64,000 nt of DNA, taken from contig NZ_CP061378.1 in the NCBI RefSeq assembly GCF_015624485.1, forward strand, positions 1,364,001 to 1,428,000, in the 5' to 3' direction. Source of the stretch: Bradyrhizobium genosp. L (GTDB taxonomy: Bacteria > Pseudomonadota > Alphaproteobacteria > Rhizobiales > Xanthobacteraceae). Both the position numbers and the translations under genes were made by a program. Shown piece by piece: positions 25,712 through 35,260 of the stretch. Within the stretch, counting starts at the first letter, position 1; each line of letters opens with the position of its first letter. Under the pieces are notes generated by a model, which saw only the letters and a list, made by a program, of their open reading frames with translations, was not told the origin of the DNA and searched no databases.

Positions 25712-26569
25712 TTACCTTGGCGAATTCAGCCCCAGTGTAACATTATTCAGCGCGAGCTGCGCCGGAAAGTCGTCGCTTGCGAGATAGGCATATTCCTTCT
25801 CGCGCTGCGTGGTCAGGATGTCGAGGTTCTTCAGCACCTCGTCGACGAAGCCGGGATGGCACATCACGAGCCCGTCCTCCGGCAGGTCCTTCAGGAAGCC
25901 GCGCATCAACGGCCCGAAATCCGGCTCTTTGGTGAAATCATAGGCGCCGGCAAAGGTCGGATTGAAACGCAGGCCGAGCTTTCTCGCCTTGTTGCGGAAT
26001 TGCGTGCTGAGCACGTCCAGCACCAGGGTCTTGAACCCGGTGACCCGCTGCGTGAACGGCAAATTGAGCCCGCCCTGGCGCACCCAGGCATCCGGCGTGC
26101 GCTCTTTCACCGCGCGCAAAAAACCGTCGCGCACCTGCGGGAACAGCTGCGCGTGCTGGTGGCCATCGACATAGTCGGGGGCGCGACGGAACAGCTCGCG
26201 AAAGGCGTCGAGTTGCGCCAGCACCTCGGCATGAACAAGCTCGGCATCGAGCCGCCGCAGCATCCCGGCGCGCAACAGTTTTGGGAACGGCAGGAACATG
26301 TCGCCGTCGAGCGGACGGAAGTGCAGCGTCAGCGGCCGGAACGGCGCAGTCAGCGTCACATGCAGCCCGATCGCGCAGCGCGGGCTCTTCGCCACCGATG
26401 CCACAAGCGCCGCCGCGGCGTCGCGGCCGATCGCCGGCGTCACCATCATGACCGATGTTGCGTTGAGCCGGCCGCGCTCGATCAGATCGCGGATCGCGCG
26501 GTTGACGCCGTCGCTCAGGCCATAGTCGTCGGCACACAGCCAGATCCGGCGTGGTGCGGCGTCGCTCAT
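25712..26569 (-). CDS. ChbG/HpnK-type deacetylase
   Basis: The 285-residue protein belongs to the YdjC/ChbG/HpnK deacetylases, which remove N-acetyl groups from sugars. Metal and catalytic residues are visible in IWLCADDYGLSDGVNRAI near the N-terminus, GLHVTLTAPF near residue 73 and YVDGHQHAQLFPQVRD near 135; CHPGFVDE follows near 245. HpnK acts in hopanoid side-chain maturation. The upstream glycosyltransferase overlaps it by four bases (ATGA), so the pair form one operon handling a glycolipid or hopanoid sugar. Confidence 0.85.
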   Translation of the reverse strand: MSDAAPRRIWLCADDYGLSDGVNRAIRDLIERGRLNATSVMMVTPAIGRDAAAALVASVAKSPRCAIGLHVTLTAPFRPLTLHFRPLDGDMFLPFPKLLRAGMLRRLDAELVHAEVLAQLDAFRELFRRAPDYVDGHQHAQLFPQVRDGFLRAVKERTPDAWVRQGGLNLPFTQRVTGFKTLVLDVLSTQFRNKARKLGLRFNPTFAGAYDFTKEPDFGPLMRGFLKDLPEDGLVMCHPGFVDEVLKNLDILTTQREKEYAYLASDDFPAQLALNNVTLGLNSPR

Positions 26570-27612
26570 TCGGCGGCGGTCCGCTCGCTCGCTTCGGCGG
26601 CGGCGCCGTCGGCGTGCTTCTCGGTGTGCTCGGCGACGAAATAGATCGGCCGCGCCTTCAATTCACTGAGGATCTTGCCGATATATTCGCCGACGATGCC
26701 GATCATGATCAGCTGCACGCCGCCGATCGTCATCACGCCGATCACCAGCGACGGATAACCCGGCACCTGCTTGCCGGTGGTCCAGACTTCCCAGAGGATC
26801 GAGAGGCCGAACAGGAAGGCGAAGCCCGCGAGCAGCGCGCCGAGCAGGCTGGCGAAGCGCAGCGGCGCCACCGAGAACGAGGTCAGGCCCTCGATCGACA
26901 GGCCGATCAGCCGGCCCGCGTTGAACGTCGTGACTCCGTGCTCGCGCGGCGCCGGCTCGTAATCGACACGGATCTGCTTGAAGCCGATCCAGCTCGCCAG
27001 ACCCTTGAAGAAACGGTTGCGCTCCGGCAATTGCCGCAACGCGGCCGCCGCGCGCGGCGACAGCAGCCGGAAGTCGCCGGCATCCTCCGGGATCTTCTGC
27101 CGCGCGCCCCAATTGATCAGCGCGTAGAAGCCGCGCACCGCAAGCCGCCGCGCCGCCGATTCATTGTCGCGGTTGGCCTTCGCGGTGTAGACGACATCGT
27201 AGCCGTCCTCGATCCAGTGCGCCACCAGCCGCTCCACCAGCGTGGGCGGATGCTGGCCGTCGCCGTCCATGAACAGTACCGCGCCGCGGCGGGCGTGGTC
27301 GAGGCCGGCCATCAGCGCCGCCTCCTTGCCGAAATTGCGCGACAGCGACACCACCTGGACGTCGAGGCCGTCGGGCGGAAGCTCACGCGCGATCGCCAGC
27401 GTATTGTCGGCGCTGCCGTCGTCGACATACACCACCTCGCAGGCGACGCCGTAGCGGGCGCGCAGCGACTTGGCGAGGCCGACCAGCCGCGCGTGCAGCG
27501 CGGAAAGTCCGGCGGCCTCGTTGTAGACGGGCACGACGATGGACAGGCCGCGGGAGGATGCGGTCTTCGCGGTTGTGGTCAGGCTGGAAACGTCAGAGCC
27601 CAGCATCATCAT
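26566..27612 (-). CDS. Family 2 glycosyltransferase with membrane anchor
   Basis: The 348-residue protein has a GT2 catalytic domain (LSIVVPVYNEAAGLSALHAR, VVYVDDGSADNTLAIARE, the DxD-like FMDGDGQHPP). Two membrane segments follow near the C-terminus (SLLGALLAGFAFLFGLSILW and IGVMTIGGVQLIMIGIVGEY), as in GtrB/DPM1-like enzymes that transfer sugars to polyprenyl phosphate at the inner membrane. The end of the gene overlaps the deacetylase start by four bases. The final acceptor is not known. Confidence 0.87.
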   Translation of the reverse strand: MMMLGSDVSSLTTTAKTASSRGLSIVVPVYNEAAGLSALHARLVGLAKSLRARYGVACEVVYVDDGSADNTLAIARELPPDGLDVQVVSLSRNFGKEAALMAGLDHARRGAVLFMDGDGQHPPTLVERLVAHWIEDGYDVVYTAKANRDNESAARRLAVRGFYALINWGARQKIPEDAGDFRLLSPRAAAALRQLPERNRFFKGLASWIGFKQIRVDYEPAPREHGVTTFNAGRLIGLSIEGLTSFSVAPLRFASLLGALLAGFAFLFGLSILWEVWTTGKQVPGYPSLVIGVMTIGGVQLIMIGIVGEYIGKILSELKARPIYFVAEHTEKHADGAAAEASERTAAE

Positions 27613-27630
27613 CGATCAGGTTCCGGAACT

Positions 27631-27712
27631 AGAGCGTTTTCGAGCGAGGCCGGTCCCGGACTTGATCCGGGATGGACTTCCGGTTCGCGTGCAGAAAACG
27701 CGTCGAAAAAGA
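27631..27712. repeat. Palindromic repeat (AGAGCGTTTTCGAGCGA type)
   Basis: AGAGCGTTTTCGAGCGAGGC begins the element and GTGCAGAAAACGCGTCGAAA ends it, a repeat widely scattered in Bradyrhizobium. A second repeat-like unit, GGTCCCGGACTTGATCCGGG, is embedded between its arms. It lies between the glycosyltransferase gene and hisG. Confidence 0.65.
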
Positions 27713-27772
27713 GATCATCTGCACAATATGGTACCGCCGGCCGGCTGTCGCCAACATGAACGGCCAATTGAC

Positions 27773-28750
27773 TCATTGTCGCAGGAAGGCCTCGAGTTTC
27801 GCGAACAGCGGGTTCTCGCGGTCGAACACATAGTCGAGCGACACCACCGACACCGTATCGGCGCCGTGGTCGCGCAGGAAGGAGCCGAGCGCGTAGAGTT
27901 TTCCCGGTGGGCAGTGCAGCGTGAGCATGCCCGACGAGGTCGGCCCGCCGAACGGAGCGACCACACCGAACCGGTTGTGTGCCTCCGTCAGCAGCGCATC
28001 GTTGCAGCCGGCGAAACGGGTGCGGACCTCGCGATACTTGCTGGCGCGGGCGCGGGCGGCGATGTGGTCGAGGATGACGCGCGCCGTCTCGCGGGCGCCG
28101 TTCGACCAGTCGGCATCCCGCGACGCAACGAGGTTGGCCTGGCTGCGCAGCATCACGCCGTCGTCGAGCACCTTCAGCCCGTTGGCGGTGAGCGTCGCTC
28201 CCGTCGTGGTGATGTCGACGATCAGCTCGGCCGAGCCGGCCGCCGGCGCACCCTCGGTGGCGCCGGCGCTCTCGACGATGCGGTAATCGCCGACACCATG
28301 CTTGGCGAAGAAGCCCCGCGTCAGGTTGATGTATTTGGTCGCCACCCGCATGCGGTGATTGTGCTGCTCGCGGAAGCCGCTTGCGACGTCGTCGAGATCG
28401 GCCATGGTGCGGACGTCGATCCAGGCCTGCGGCACTGCGACCACGACGTTGGCATAACCGAAGCCGAGGCCGTCGATCATCAGCACGCGCCGGTCGGCGT
28501 CCGCGATGCTCTCGCGCACCAGGTCCTCGCCGGTGACGCCGAGATGCACCGTGCCGCGCGCCAGATTGGCCGCGATCTCGCTCGCCGAGAGATAGGCGAT
28601 CTCGACATTGTCGACGCCTGCGATGGTGCCGCGATAGTCGCGCGCGCCGCCGGCCTTCGACAGCATCAAGCCGGCGCGGGCGAAGAAGCTCTCCGCGTTC
28701 TCCTGCAGGCGGCCCTTCGAGGGTACCGCGACGACGAACGGCGTGCTCAT
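27773..28750 (-). CDS. hisG: ATP phosphoribosyltransferase HisG
   Basis: HisG makes the first committed step of histidine synthesis, joining ATP and PRPP. The 325-residue protein starts [20 protein letters not shown], has the dinucleotide-like [19 protein letters not shown] and the PRPP loop [18 protein letters not shown] near residue 180. At 325 residues it is longer than the HisZ-dependent short form (about 200-230) and has a C-terminal extension ([20 protein letters not shown]) of the size of a regulatory domain. It overlaps the end of hisZ by four bases and is translated after it. Confidence 0.95.
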   Translation of the reverse strand: MSTPFVVAVPSKGRLQENAESFFARAGLMLSKAGGARDYRGTIAGVDNVEIAYLSASEIAANLARGTVHLGVTGEDLVRESIADADRRVLMIDGLGFGYANVVVAVPQAWIDVRTMADLDDVASGFREQHNHRMRVATKYINLTRGFFAKHGVGDYRIVESAGATEGAPAAGSAELIVDITTTGATLTANGLKVLDDGVMLRSQANLVASRDADWSNGARETARVILDHIAARARASKYREVRTRFAGCNDALLTEAHNRFGVVAPFGGPTSSGMLTLHCPPGKLYALGSFLRDHGADTVSVVSLDYVFDRENPLFAKLEAFLRQ

Positions 28751-29922
28751 GCGGCGTCTCCGCGGCTGGCAGGTTTGCCATGCCGGACCAGCGCTTCGAT
28801 CCAGACCGAGAAGCCGACCGCGGGGATCGGGTCGGCCGCGCCGAGCTGCGACATCAGCCCGTCGTAGCGGCCGCCGGCGACCAGCGGCTCGGCGCCGTTG
28901 CCCTTGGCGTGCAGTTCGAACTCGAAGCCGGTGTAGTAGTCGAGGCCGCGGCCGAACGCGGTCGAGAATTTCGTCTTGTGGGTGTCGATGCCGCGCGCCG
29001 CCATGAAGCCGACGCGGCTTTCGAACTGGTCGATCGCCGCGGTGAGGTCGAGCTTGGCGTCGGAGGCCAGTGCGCGCAGCTGCGCGACGGCCTCGTCGGG
29101 ATCGCCCGCGATCGCAAGGAAGCGCTTGATGATGTTGACCGCATCGCGCGGCAGCGCGCCGGCCTTCAAGGTCGACTGTTCCAGGAAACGGTCGGCGATC
29201 TCGGCGACCGTGCGTCCGCCGACGTTGGTGGTGCCGGCGATCGACATCAGATCGGTGACCAGCGCCAGCGCCGCCTTGCGGTCGGAGCCGGCGAGCGCGG
29301 CGAGCACGCCCTCATATTCGTTGCGGCCCGGCGCGGTCGAAAGCGTCAATCGCTCGATGTCGTCGGTCAGCGAGACCTTGCGGTTGAAATCCTTGATCAG
29401 CCGCCGCCGCCACACCGGATAGAGCCCGAGCGCGTCGATCAGCGCGTTGAACAGCGCGACGTCGCCGGTGCGGATATCGACGTCGGAGAGCCCAAATGCC
29501 GTGGTCGCCTCCAGCGCCAGCGCCAGCATCTCGGCGTCGGCCGCGGCGCGGTCCTGCCGCCCGAAGGATTCGATGCCGGCCTGCAGGAACTGGCTGGTCT
29601 GGCCCCAGCGATAGCGGAACACCGGGCCGAGGTAGCTGAAGCCGGCCGGCTGGCCGGCGCGCGGCGAGGCGAGGTAGTCCCGCGCCACCGGGATCGTCAG
29701 ATCCGGGCGCAGGCAGAGTTCCTCCCCGGTCGGATCGGTGGTCAGATAGAGGCTCTTGCGGATGTCCTCGCCGGAGAGATCGAGGAACGGTTCCGCCGGC
29801 TGCAGGATCGCGGGCTCGGACCTGGCGTAGCCGGCCTGCGCGAACGAGGCCAGCAGCGCATCCGCCCAGGAGGCTGGTCCTCCGGCGGATTGAGGTGTGC
29901 GCGGTGTGGCGGCTTCGGTCAT
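28747..29922 (-). CDS. hisZ: ATP phosphoribosyltransferase regulatory subunit HisZ
   Basis: HisZ is a histidyl-tRNA-synthetase paralogue that lost tRNA charging and regulates HisG. The 391-residue product has class II synthetase-like motifs: [20 protein letters not shown] near residue 75, [20 protein letters not shown] near 105 and, late, [15 protein letters not shown] and VAGGRYDGL. The ATG at 29922 is chosen over a TTG twelve bases upstream. The stop overlaps the hisG start, so the two are coupled. Confidence 0.92.
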   Translation of the reverse strand: MTEAATPRTPQSAGGPASWADALLASFAQAGYARSEPAILQPAEPFLDLSGEDIRKSLYLTTDPTGEELCLRPDLTIPVARDYLASPRAGQPAGFSYLGPVFRYRWGQTSQFLQAGIESFGRQDRAAADAEMLALALEATTAFGLSDVDIRTGDVALFNALIDALGLYPVWRRRLIKDFNRKVSLTDDIERLTLSTAPGRNEYEGVLAALAGSDRKAALALVTDLMSIAGTTNVGGRTVAEIADRFLEQSTLKAGALPRDAVNIIKRFLAIAGDPDEAVAQLRALASDAKLDLTAAIDQFESRVGFMAARGIDTHKTKFSTAFGRGLDYYTGFEFELHAKGNGAEPLVAGGRYDGLMSQLGAADPIPAVGFSVWIEALVRHGKPASRGDAA

Positions 29923-30098
29923 CGCAAGGTCCAAGAGGTGCGGAATTTCTGGTTCCGGTACCGGGTTCCAGGTTGGCTTGGCGCAGCCATTACCATGGCC
30001 GAACCAGGGTTTCGACAGGGAACGGCCAGATGGCTTAATGATTGCGTCGGTTAACGATTTTACGACGACTTGGCTAGGGGCGCGGCAGTCTCAACTGC

Positions 30099-30220
30099 AC
30101 CTCCCCTTGAAAAGGGGAGGTCGCTTTGCCCGCAGGCAAAGCGGGTGGGGATCATCTCTCCCCGCGCGCATTGGTATCTGCGGCCGACCCCCATCCCGAC
30201 CTTCCCCTTTCAGGGGTAAG
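30099..30220. repeat. Palindromic repeat (ACCTCCCCTTGAAAAGGGG type)
   Basis: ACCTCCCCTT-gaa-AAGGGGAGGT hairpin at the left, then CGCTTTGCCCGCAGGCAAAG, and CCTTCCCCTTTCAGGGG at the right. The right end overlaps the last codons and stop of rsmE (30210). It resembles the other CTCCCC-type repeats but with different loops. Confidence 0.7.
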
Positions 30221-30968
30221 GAGAAGACCGCCAATCGCCCAGCGCGGCCTGCACCAGCGCCAGCGCCGCTACTGCCGCGGTGTCGGCCCGCAAAATCCTG
30301 GGCCCCAGCGCAAGCCGGAGAATGCGCGGCTGCCGCAACAACGCTGCTCGCTCTTCTTCGGCAAAGCCGCCCTCGGGGCCGATCAGCACGTCGATCCCGG
30401 CATTGGTTGCCTTCGCCGCTTGCAGCGCCTGCACGGGATCGGCCACTTCCGCGGCCTCATCGCAGAACACCAGCAGCCGCGCCGAATCGCGGCCTGACAG
30501 GAAGCGCTCCAGCGGCTTCGGCTCGGCCACCTCGGCGAGCGAGAGGATGCCGCATTGCTCGGCCGCCTCGATCACATTGGCCCGCATCCGCTCGCCATTG
30601 ACCCGCGACACCTGGGTGAACCGCGTGATCACGGGCGCGAGCCGCGCCGCACCCATCTCGACCGCCTTCTGCACCATGTAGTCCAGCCGCGCATGCTTCA
30701 GCGGCGCGAACGCGTAGGTGATGTCGGGCAGATGGTCTTGCGCGCGGGTCTGCGTCGTGATCGCCAGCGTATCGGCCCGTTTGCGGCCTGAAATCTCGGC
30801 GCGCCATTCGCCGTCGCGGCCGTTGAAGGCCAGCACGGTGTCGCCGGCGGCAAGCCGCAGCACATTGCCGAGATAGTTGCTCTGGTTGCGGTCGAGCGTC
30901 ACGGTCGCACCCGCGCCCAAGGCGGCGTCGATGAACAGTCGGGGGCTACGAAAGTCCAGTTCAGGCAT
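30210..30968 (-). CDS. rsmE: 16S rRNA (uracil-1498-N3)-methyltransferase RsmE
   Basis: RsmE methylates U1498 of 16S rRNA using S-adenosylmethionine. The 252-residue protein has an N-terminal PUA-like part (PRLFIDAALGAGATVTLDRN) and a C-terminal SPOUT knot: VQKAVEMGAARLAPVITRFT near residue 100, VLIGPEGGFAEEERAALL near 195 and ALGPRILRADTAAVAALALV near the end. Length and motif order fit the family. The stop codon lies within a palindromic repeat. Confidence 0.95.
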   Translation of the reverse strand: MPELDFRSPRLFIDAALGAGATVTLDRNQSNYLGNVLRLAAGDTVLAFNGRDGEWRAEISGRKRADTLAITTQTRAQDHLPDITYAFAPLKHARLDYMVQKAVEMGAARLAPVITRFTQVSRVNGERMRANVIEAAEQCGILSLAEVAEPKPLERFLSGRDSARLLVFCDEAAEVADPVQALQAAKATNAGIDVLIGPEGGFAEEERAALLRQPRILRLALGPRILRADTAAVAALALVQAALGDWRSSPYP

Positions 30969-31179
30969 ATTTGATCGGTCCGTTCCGCCGCGCTTCTAGC
31001 CTAAAGACCTCAAATCCCGGAACAATTTTAATGTGGCCGATGTGGCCCTACGCCGCGCTCTCGCCCAAATCCACGGGTTGTTAAGGCTTCGCAGGAATCG
31101 TAAAACGCCCCCTCAAATGTCGTTGCTTCGTTTGGAAGCCGCCGGGGTTGCCTCGACCTTTGCCGGAGAAACACCCTCG

Positions 31180-31908
31180 ATGATCCGCCGCCTGATCGTG
31201 CTGACCATTGCCGCGACCGCCCTGTCCGCAGGCCATGCCGCCGCCCAGAGCGCATTTCCGGCGCCGTTGCCGGGCCAGGCAGGCACTGTCAATGACCCGG
31301 CGTTCCCGCCGGTGAATGGCGCGCCTGCCAAGCGGGCCGGCACCGCCTCCGATCCCGCCTTTCCGCCGGTCAACGGCGCGCCGGCATCCAGGATCGGTGC
31401 GACACCGTCGGCGTTCCCGAGCCAGGGCGCCGCGCCGATCGCCGGCGGCGGGCTTGGGTCGCCGCCGCCCCCGCCGGGCGCGGGCGAAGGCGGCGCTTCG
31501 GAAGCCTGCATGAAGAACTTCGTGCCGTTGCGCGAGGAGGCCGAAAAGCGCGGCAAGGCGATCAAGACCGCGAGCGACCGCCACGCCAGCCCGCAGGAGG
31601 CCTGCAACCTAATCGGCAATTACAGCCAGGCCGAGGTCAAGATGATCAAATATGTCGAGACCAACGCCAGCAAATGCGGCATCCCGCCGGAGATCGCCAA
31701 CCAGCTCAAGAACGGCCACAAGAACACCGAAGGTCTGCTCAAACGGGTCTGCGGCGCCGCGCAGCAGGCCGCCGCCCAGCCGCGCGGGCCGGCGGGGCCG
31801 TCGCTCAGCGACGTGCTCGGCTCGTCCGCCTCGATGCCGGAAGCGACCGCGACCAAGAAGGGCGGCAGCACCTTCGATACCTTGAACGGCAACGTTCTCA
31901 CCCGATGA
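31180..31908 (+). CDS. Hypothetical exported protein with DPAFPPVNGAPA repeats
   Basis: The 242-residue product has a signal peptide (MIRRLIVLTIAATALSAGHA, cleaved after AAQ). Near residues 36-70 it has two copies of DPAFPPVNGAPA plus degenerate relatives. The C-terminal ~130 residues form a helical domain with cysteines in SEACMKNFVPLREEA, PQEACNLI, SKCGIPPEIANQL and KRVCGAAQQ. I do not recognise a named family. It is followed eleven bases later by ubiA, possibly in the same transcript. Confidence 0.7.
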   Translation: MIRRLIVLTIAATALSAGHAAAQSAFPAPLPGQAGTVNDPAFPPVNGAPAKRAGTASDPAFPPVNGAPASRIGATPSAFPSQGAAPIAGGGLGSPPPPPGAGEGGASEACMKNFVPLREEAEKRGKAIKTASDRHASPQEACNLIGNYSQAEVKMIKYVETNASKCGIPPEIANQLKNGHKNTEGLLKRVCGAAQQAAAQPRGPAGPSLSDVLGSSASMPEATATKKGGSTFDTLNGNVLTR

Positions 31909-31918
31909 TCGTGCTGAC

Positions 31919-32851
31919 ATGACCGACGTCACCACCCGCGTTGCCGACTCCACGGGCAACTGGGTGGATACGCACGCGCCGGCGTGGTCGCGGCCCTATC
32001 TGCGGCTGGCGCGGTTCGATCGCTCGATCGGCTCGTGGCTATTGTTGATGCCGTGCTGGTGGTCGGCGGCGCTCGCCGCCGGCACAGCCCACGACATCAG
32101 ATCGCTGCCGCTTAACGTCGTGCTGTTCTTCGTCGGCGCCTTCGTGATGCGCGGCGCCGGCTGCACCTGGAACGACATCACCGACCGCAACCTCGACGCC
32201 AAGGTCGAGCGCACACGCTCGCGGCCGATTCCGGCCGGGCAGGTGACGGTGACGCAGGCGCTGATCTGGATGGTGCTGCAAGCGCTGATCGGGCTCGCGG
32301 TGCTGCTTCAATTCAACCGCTTCGCGGTGTTGACCGGTATCGCCTCGCTCGCGATCGTTGCGATCTATCCCTTCATGAAACGCATCACCTGGTGGCCGCA
32401 AGTGGTGCTCGGCCTCGCCTTCTCCTACGGCGCGCTTATGGGCTTTGCGGTGACCTTCGCGCGGATCGATGCGACGGCGATCGCGCTCTACGCCGGCTCG
32501 ATCGCCTGGGTGATCGGCTACGACACGATCTACGCGCACCAGGACGCCGAGGACGACGCGCTGATCGGCGTCAAATCCACCGCGCGCCTGTTCGGCGAAC
32601 GCACCCACCGCGCGCTGGTGGTGTTCTATGGCGCCGCCGTGCTGCTCATCGCCACAGCACTGTGGCTCGCTGCGGCGCGCTGGCCGGCCTGGCTCGGGCT
32701 CGCCGCCTTCGCGCTGCAATTGGCCTGGCAGATCCGGCGCCTCGACATCGCCGATCCCAAGCTCTGCCTGCGCATCTTCTGGTCCAACCGCGAAGCCGGC
32801 CTGATGCTGTTCGCCGGACTCGTGGTTGATGCGGCGTTGCGGGCGATGTGA
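31919..32851 (+). CDS. ubiA: 4-hydroxybenzoate polyprenyltransferase UbiA
   Basis: UbiA attaches the polyprenyl tail to 4-hydroxybenzoate in ubiquinone synthesis at the inner membrane. The 310-residue protein has seven to nine membrane segments and both Asp-rich motifs: NDITDRNLDAKVERTRSRPI near residue 82 and YDTIYAHQDAEDDALIGVKS near 200. FDRSIGSWLLLMPCWWSAAL opens the first segment. The motifs are complete and the length is normal. Confidence 0.95.
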   Translation: MTDVTTRVADSTGNWVDTHAPAWSRPYLRLARFDRSIGSWLLLMPCWWSAALAAGTAHDIRSLPLNVVLFFVGAFVMRGAGCTWNDITDRNLDAKVERTRSRPIPAGQVTVTQALIWMVLQALIGLAVLLQFNRFAVLTGIASLAIVAIYPFMKRITWWPQVVLGLAFSYGALMGFAVTFARIDATAIALYAGSIAWVIGYDTIYAHQDAEDDALIGVKSTARLFGERTHRALVVFYGAAVLLIATALWLAAARWPAWLGLAAFALQLAWQIRRLDIADPKLCLRIFWSNREAGLMLFAGLVVDAALRAM

Positions 32852-32894
32852 TGACACGCCTGTAAGGAAGGCAAGCTATGCCTCCGCCCACCGC

Positions 32895-32998
32895 TGTCAT
32901 CGCCCGGTTTATCCGGGCGACCCAGTACGCCGCGGCCTCTCGGCTCAAGCACAACTGCCTCTGGAATACTGGATCACCCGCATGCGCGGGTGATGACA
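32895..32998. repeat. Palindromic repeat (TGTCATCGCCCGG type)
   Basis: It starts TGTCATCGCCCGGTTTATCC and ends CACCCGCATGCGCGGGTGATGACA-like, with two hairpins and a conserved middle (CAGTACGCCGCGGCCTCTCG ... CTCTGGAATACTGGATC). The same middle occurs inverted at 53605-53727. It separates ubiA from the convergent DUF6101-like gene. Confidence 0.82.
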
Positions 32999-33065
32999 CC
33001 GCGTGTTTGGTGCGCGGACCGCCCACAAATTCGACAATGCGTGCGTGGCGAGCGCAGCGACGCAA

Positions 33066-33593
33066 CTAATCCCGCGCGATGATCTCGCGTTCGTCGCGAT
33101 GCACGCTTTCGCCGTTGAGGCGGAAACCCGTGCGGCGGCGGACCAGGAATTTCGGGCGGCGGCTGCGGATCGCGTTGCGGCGGCGGCGGCGCACCGACGG
33201 CTCGCGCGGCGGCGCCTGCTCGGTCAGCTGCGGCAGGCGGAAGATCTCGCTCCAGCTCTGCCACGCGGCGGTGATCTCATCGGTGTCCGAACTCGCACCG
33301 AGCGGAATTGACAGCGCGGGATCACGGTGAACCAGCACCACCATCTGCGCGTCGTCGATGCCGCGCACCGCGACGCCGAGGAAGTCGCTGACGCGAAGGT
33401 TGACCGCCATCCGCATGCCCTGCACGGCACGGCGCAGCACGATGCGTTCGCGATGAAGCTCGATCTGCCGCATCCCGCCATCCGCGCGCGCATCCTGCGC
33501 GTGAAAGGAGAGCGGAAGGGAAAGAGGGTCGAGCCGCTGTGCGCAGCTCGACCCGGCGGAATGGATTCCGCTTGTTGGTGTTTGACGCCTCAC
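33066..33593 (-). CDS. DUF6101-like hypothetical protein
   Basis: The 175-residue product has an Arg-rich C-terminus (EPSVRRRRRNAIRSRRPKFL). Its central part (RIVLRRAVQGMRMAVNLRVS, FLGVAVRGIDDAQMVVLVHR) looks like a small beta domain. The layout fits a DUF6101-type protein of Bradyrhizobiaceae; this is from memory of the family and uncertain. The start is GTG with GGAG eight bases upstream. The function is unknown. Confidence 0.6.
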   Translation of the reverse strand: MRRQTPTSGIHSAGSSCAQRLDPLSLPLSFHAQDARADGGMRQIELHRERIVLRRAVQGMRMAVNLRVSDFLGVAVRGIDDAQMVVLVHRDPALSIPLGASSDTDEITAAWQSWSEIFRLPQLTEQAPPREPSVRRRRRNAIRSRRPKFLVRRRTGFRLNGESVHRDEREIIARD

Positions 33594-33865
33594 GTCCTAG
33601 TCTCCCCGCCGGGATTATGTTCCCGGTCGATGCGTGAGACCTTAGCGGACGCGTGGCCGTTTCAGCTTAAAAAGCCTGGTTAACCCGTTCTCACCTGGCA
33701 CCATGATTGACAAGAGGTTGGCCGGCATGATTGACGAGACCTTGCACGGACGCTTCAAATCTTTGTTGTCCGGCGGTGCAAAATGCTTGAAATCGCTGTG
33801 AATCCGGCACATCTGATGGGATCGGCGCCGTTATCCCGCCCCGTCCAATCCGCAGGAATCTGTTC

Positions 33866-35260
33866 GTGAACCCTTCACCATCAACATCGTCCGCGCGAGC
33901 CGGCGATCCTTCCGGCCTGTTCGATCAGTCCGGCTTGAGCGATCTCGCACAGCGGCTGGTCGACGCCGCCAAGCGCGCCGGCGCCGATGCGGCCGATGCC
34001 GTCGCGGTGCGCGGCATCTCGCAGGGCGTCGAGGTGCGCGACGGCCGCGTCGAGGAGACCGAGCGCTCCGAGGGCGACGACGTCGGATTGCGGGTGTTCG
34101 TCGGCCGGCGCCAGGCGGTGGTGTCGACCAACGACGTCTCCGGCGACGGCATCGCCAAGCTCGCCGAACGCGCGGTCGCGATGGCGCGCGTCGCGCCCGA
34201 CGACAAGTTTGTCGGGCTCGCCGATCCGGCGCTGCTGGCACATGATTTCCCCGATCTCGATCTGCTCGACCGCACGGTTCCCTCGACCGCCGAGCTCGAG
34301 CGGCGCGCGATGGAGGCGGAGGCCGCGGCGATCGCCGTCAAGGGCGTCACCAAGTCCGGCGGCGGATCGGCTTCGACCGGGATCGGCGGCATGGTGCTGG
34401 TAACGTCAACCGGCTTCCACGGCTCCTATCTGCGCTCCAGCCATTCGATCTCGACGACCGCGATCTCGGGCGAAGGCACCGGGATGGAGCGCGACTATGA
34501 TTTCACCAGCGCGCTGCACGGCTCCGATCTCGATGCGCCCGCTACCGTGGGGCGCAAGGCCGGCGAGCGCGCGGTGGCGCGGTTCAATCCGCGCAAGGTC
34601 GAGACCTGCAAGGTGCCCGTCGTGTTCGATCCGCGGGTGGCGGGCTCGATCATCGGTCATGTCGTCGGCGCCATCAACGGCGCCTCGATCGCACGCAAGA
34701 CGTCGTTCCTGAAGGACAAACTCGGCGAGCAGCTGTTCTCGAAGGACATCCGCATCGTCGACGATCCGCTGCGGGTGCGCGGCCTGCGCTCGCAGACCTT
34801 CGATGCCGAAGGCGTCAAGGTGAAGAAGACCGCGCTGATCGATGCGGGCGTGCTGACCACCTGGATCCTGGATTCCGCGACCGCACGCGAGCTCGGCCTG
34901 GTCACCACCGGCCATGCGCATCGCGGCGTGTCCTCCTCGCCGTCGCCGGGATCGTACAATCTGCATCTCGAGCCCGGCGCGGTGACGCCGAAGGAATTGA
35001 TCTCCGACATCAAGCAAGGCTTCTACGTCACCGACCTGATCGGCTCCGGCGTCAATGGCGTGACCGGCGACTACAGCCGCGGCGCGTCGGGCTTCTGGAT
35101 CGAGAATGGCGAGATCACCTATGCGGTCAGCGAGGTCACGATCGCAGGTCATCTGTTGCCGATGTTCAAATCGCTGGTCGCCGCCAACGACCTGGAATTC
35201 CGCTACGGCGTCAATTCGCCGACGCTGCGCATCGAGGGGCTGACGCTTGGCGGACGCTGA
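33866..35260 (+). CDS. pmbA: TldE/PmbA-type metalloprotease partner
   Basis: TldD and TldE (PmbA) together cleave small peptides in the cytoplasm, including microcin precursors. The 464-residue protein has the family pattern VEVRDGRVEETERSEGDDVG near residue 52, PVVFDPRVAGSIIGHVVGAI near 250, TWILDSATARELGLVTTGHA near 330 and YDFTSALHGSDL. It has no HExxxH zinc motif, as expected for the inactive TldE subunit; TldD must be encoded elsewhere. The start is GTG. The stop overlaps the next gene by 14 bases. Confidence 0.92.
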   Translation: MNPSPSTSSARAGDPSGLFDQSGLSDLAQRLVDAAKRAGADAADAVAVRGISQGVEVRDGRVEETERSEGDDVGLRVFVGRRQAVVSTNDVSGDGIAKLAERAVAMARVAPDDKFVGLADPALLAHDFPDLDLLDRTVPSTAELERRAMEAEAAAIAVKGVTKSGGGSASTGIGGMVLVTSTGFHGSYLRSSHSISTTAISGEGTGMERDYDFTSALHGSDLDAPATVGRKAGERAVARFNPRKVETCKVPVVFDPRVAGSIIGHVVGAINGASIARKTSFLKDKLGEQLFSKDIRIVDDPLRVRGLRSQTFDAEGVKVKKTALIDAGVLTTWILDSATARELGLVTTGHAHRGVSSSPSPGSYNLHLEPGAVTPKELISDIKQGFYVTDLIGSGVNGVTGDYSRGASGFWIENGEITYAVSEVTIAGHLLPMFKSLVAANDLEFRYGVNSPTLRIEGLTLGGR

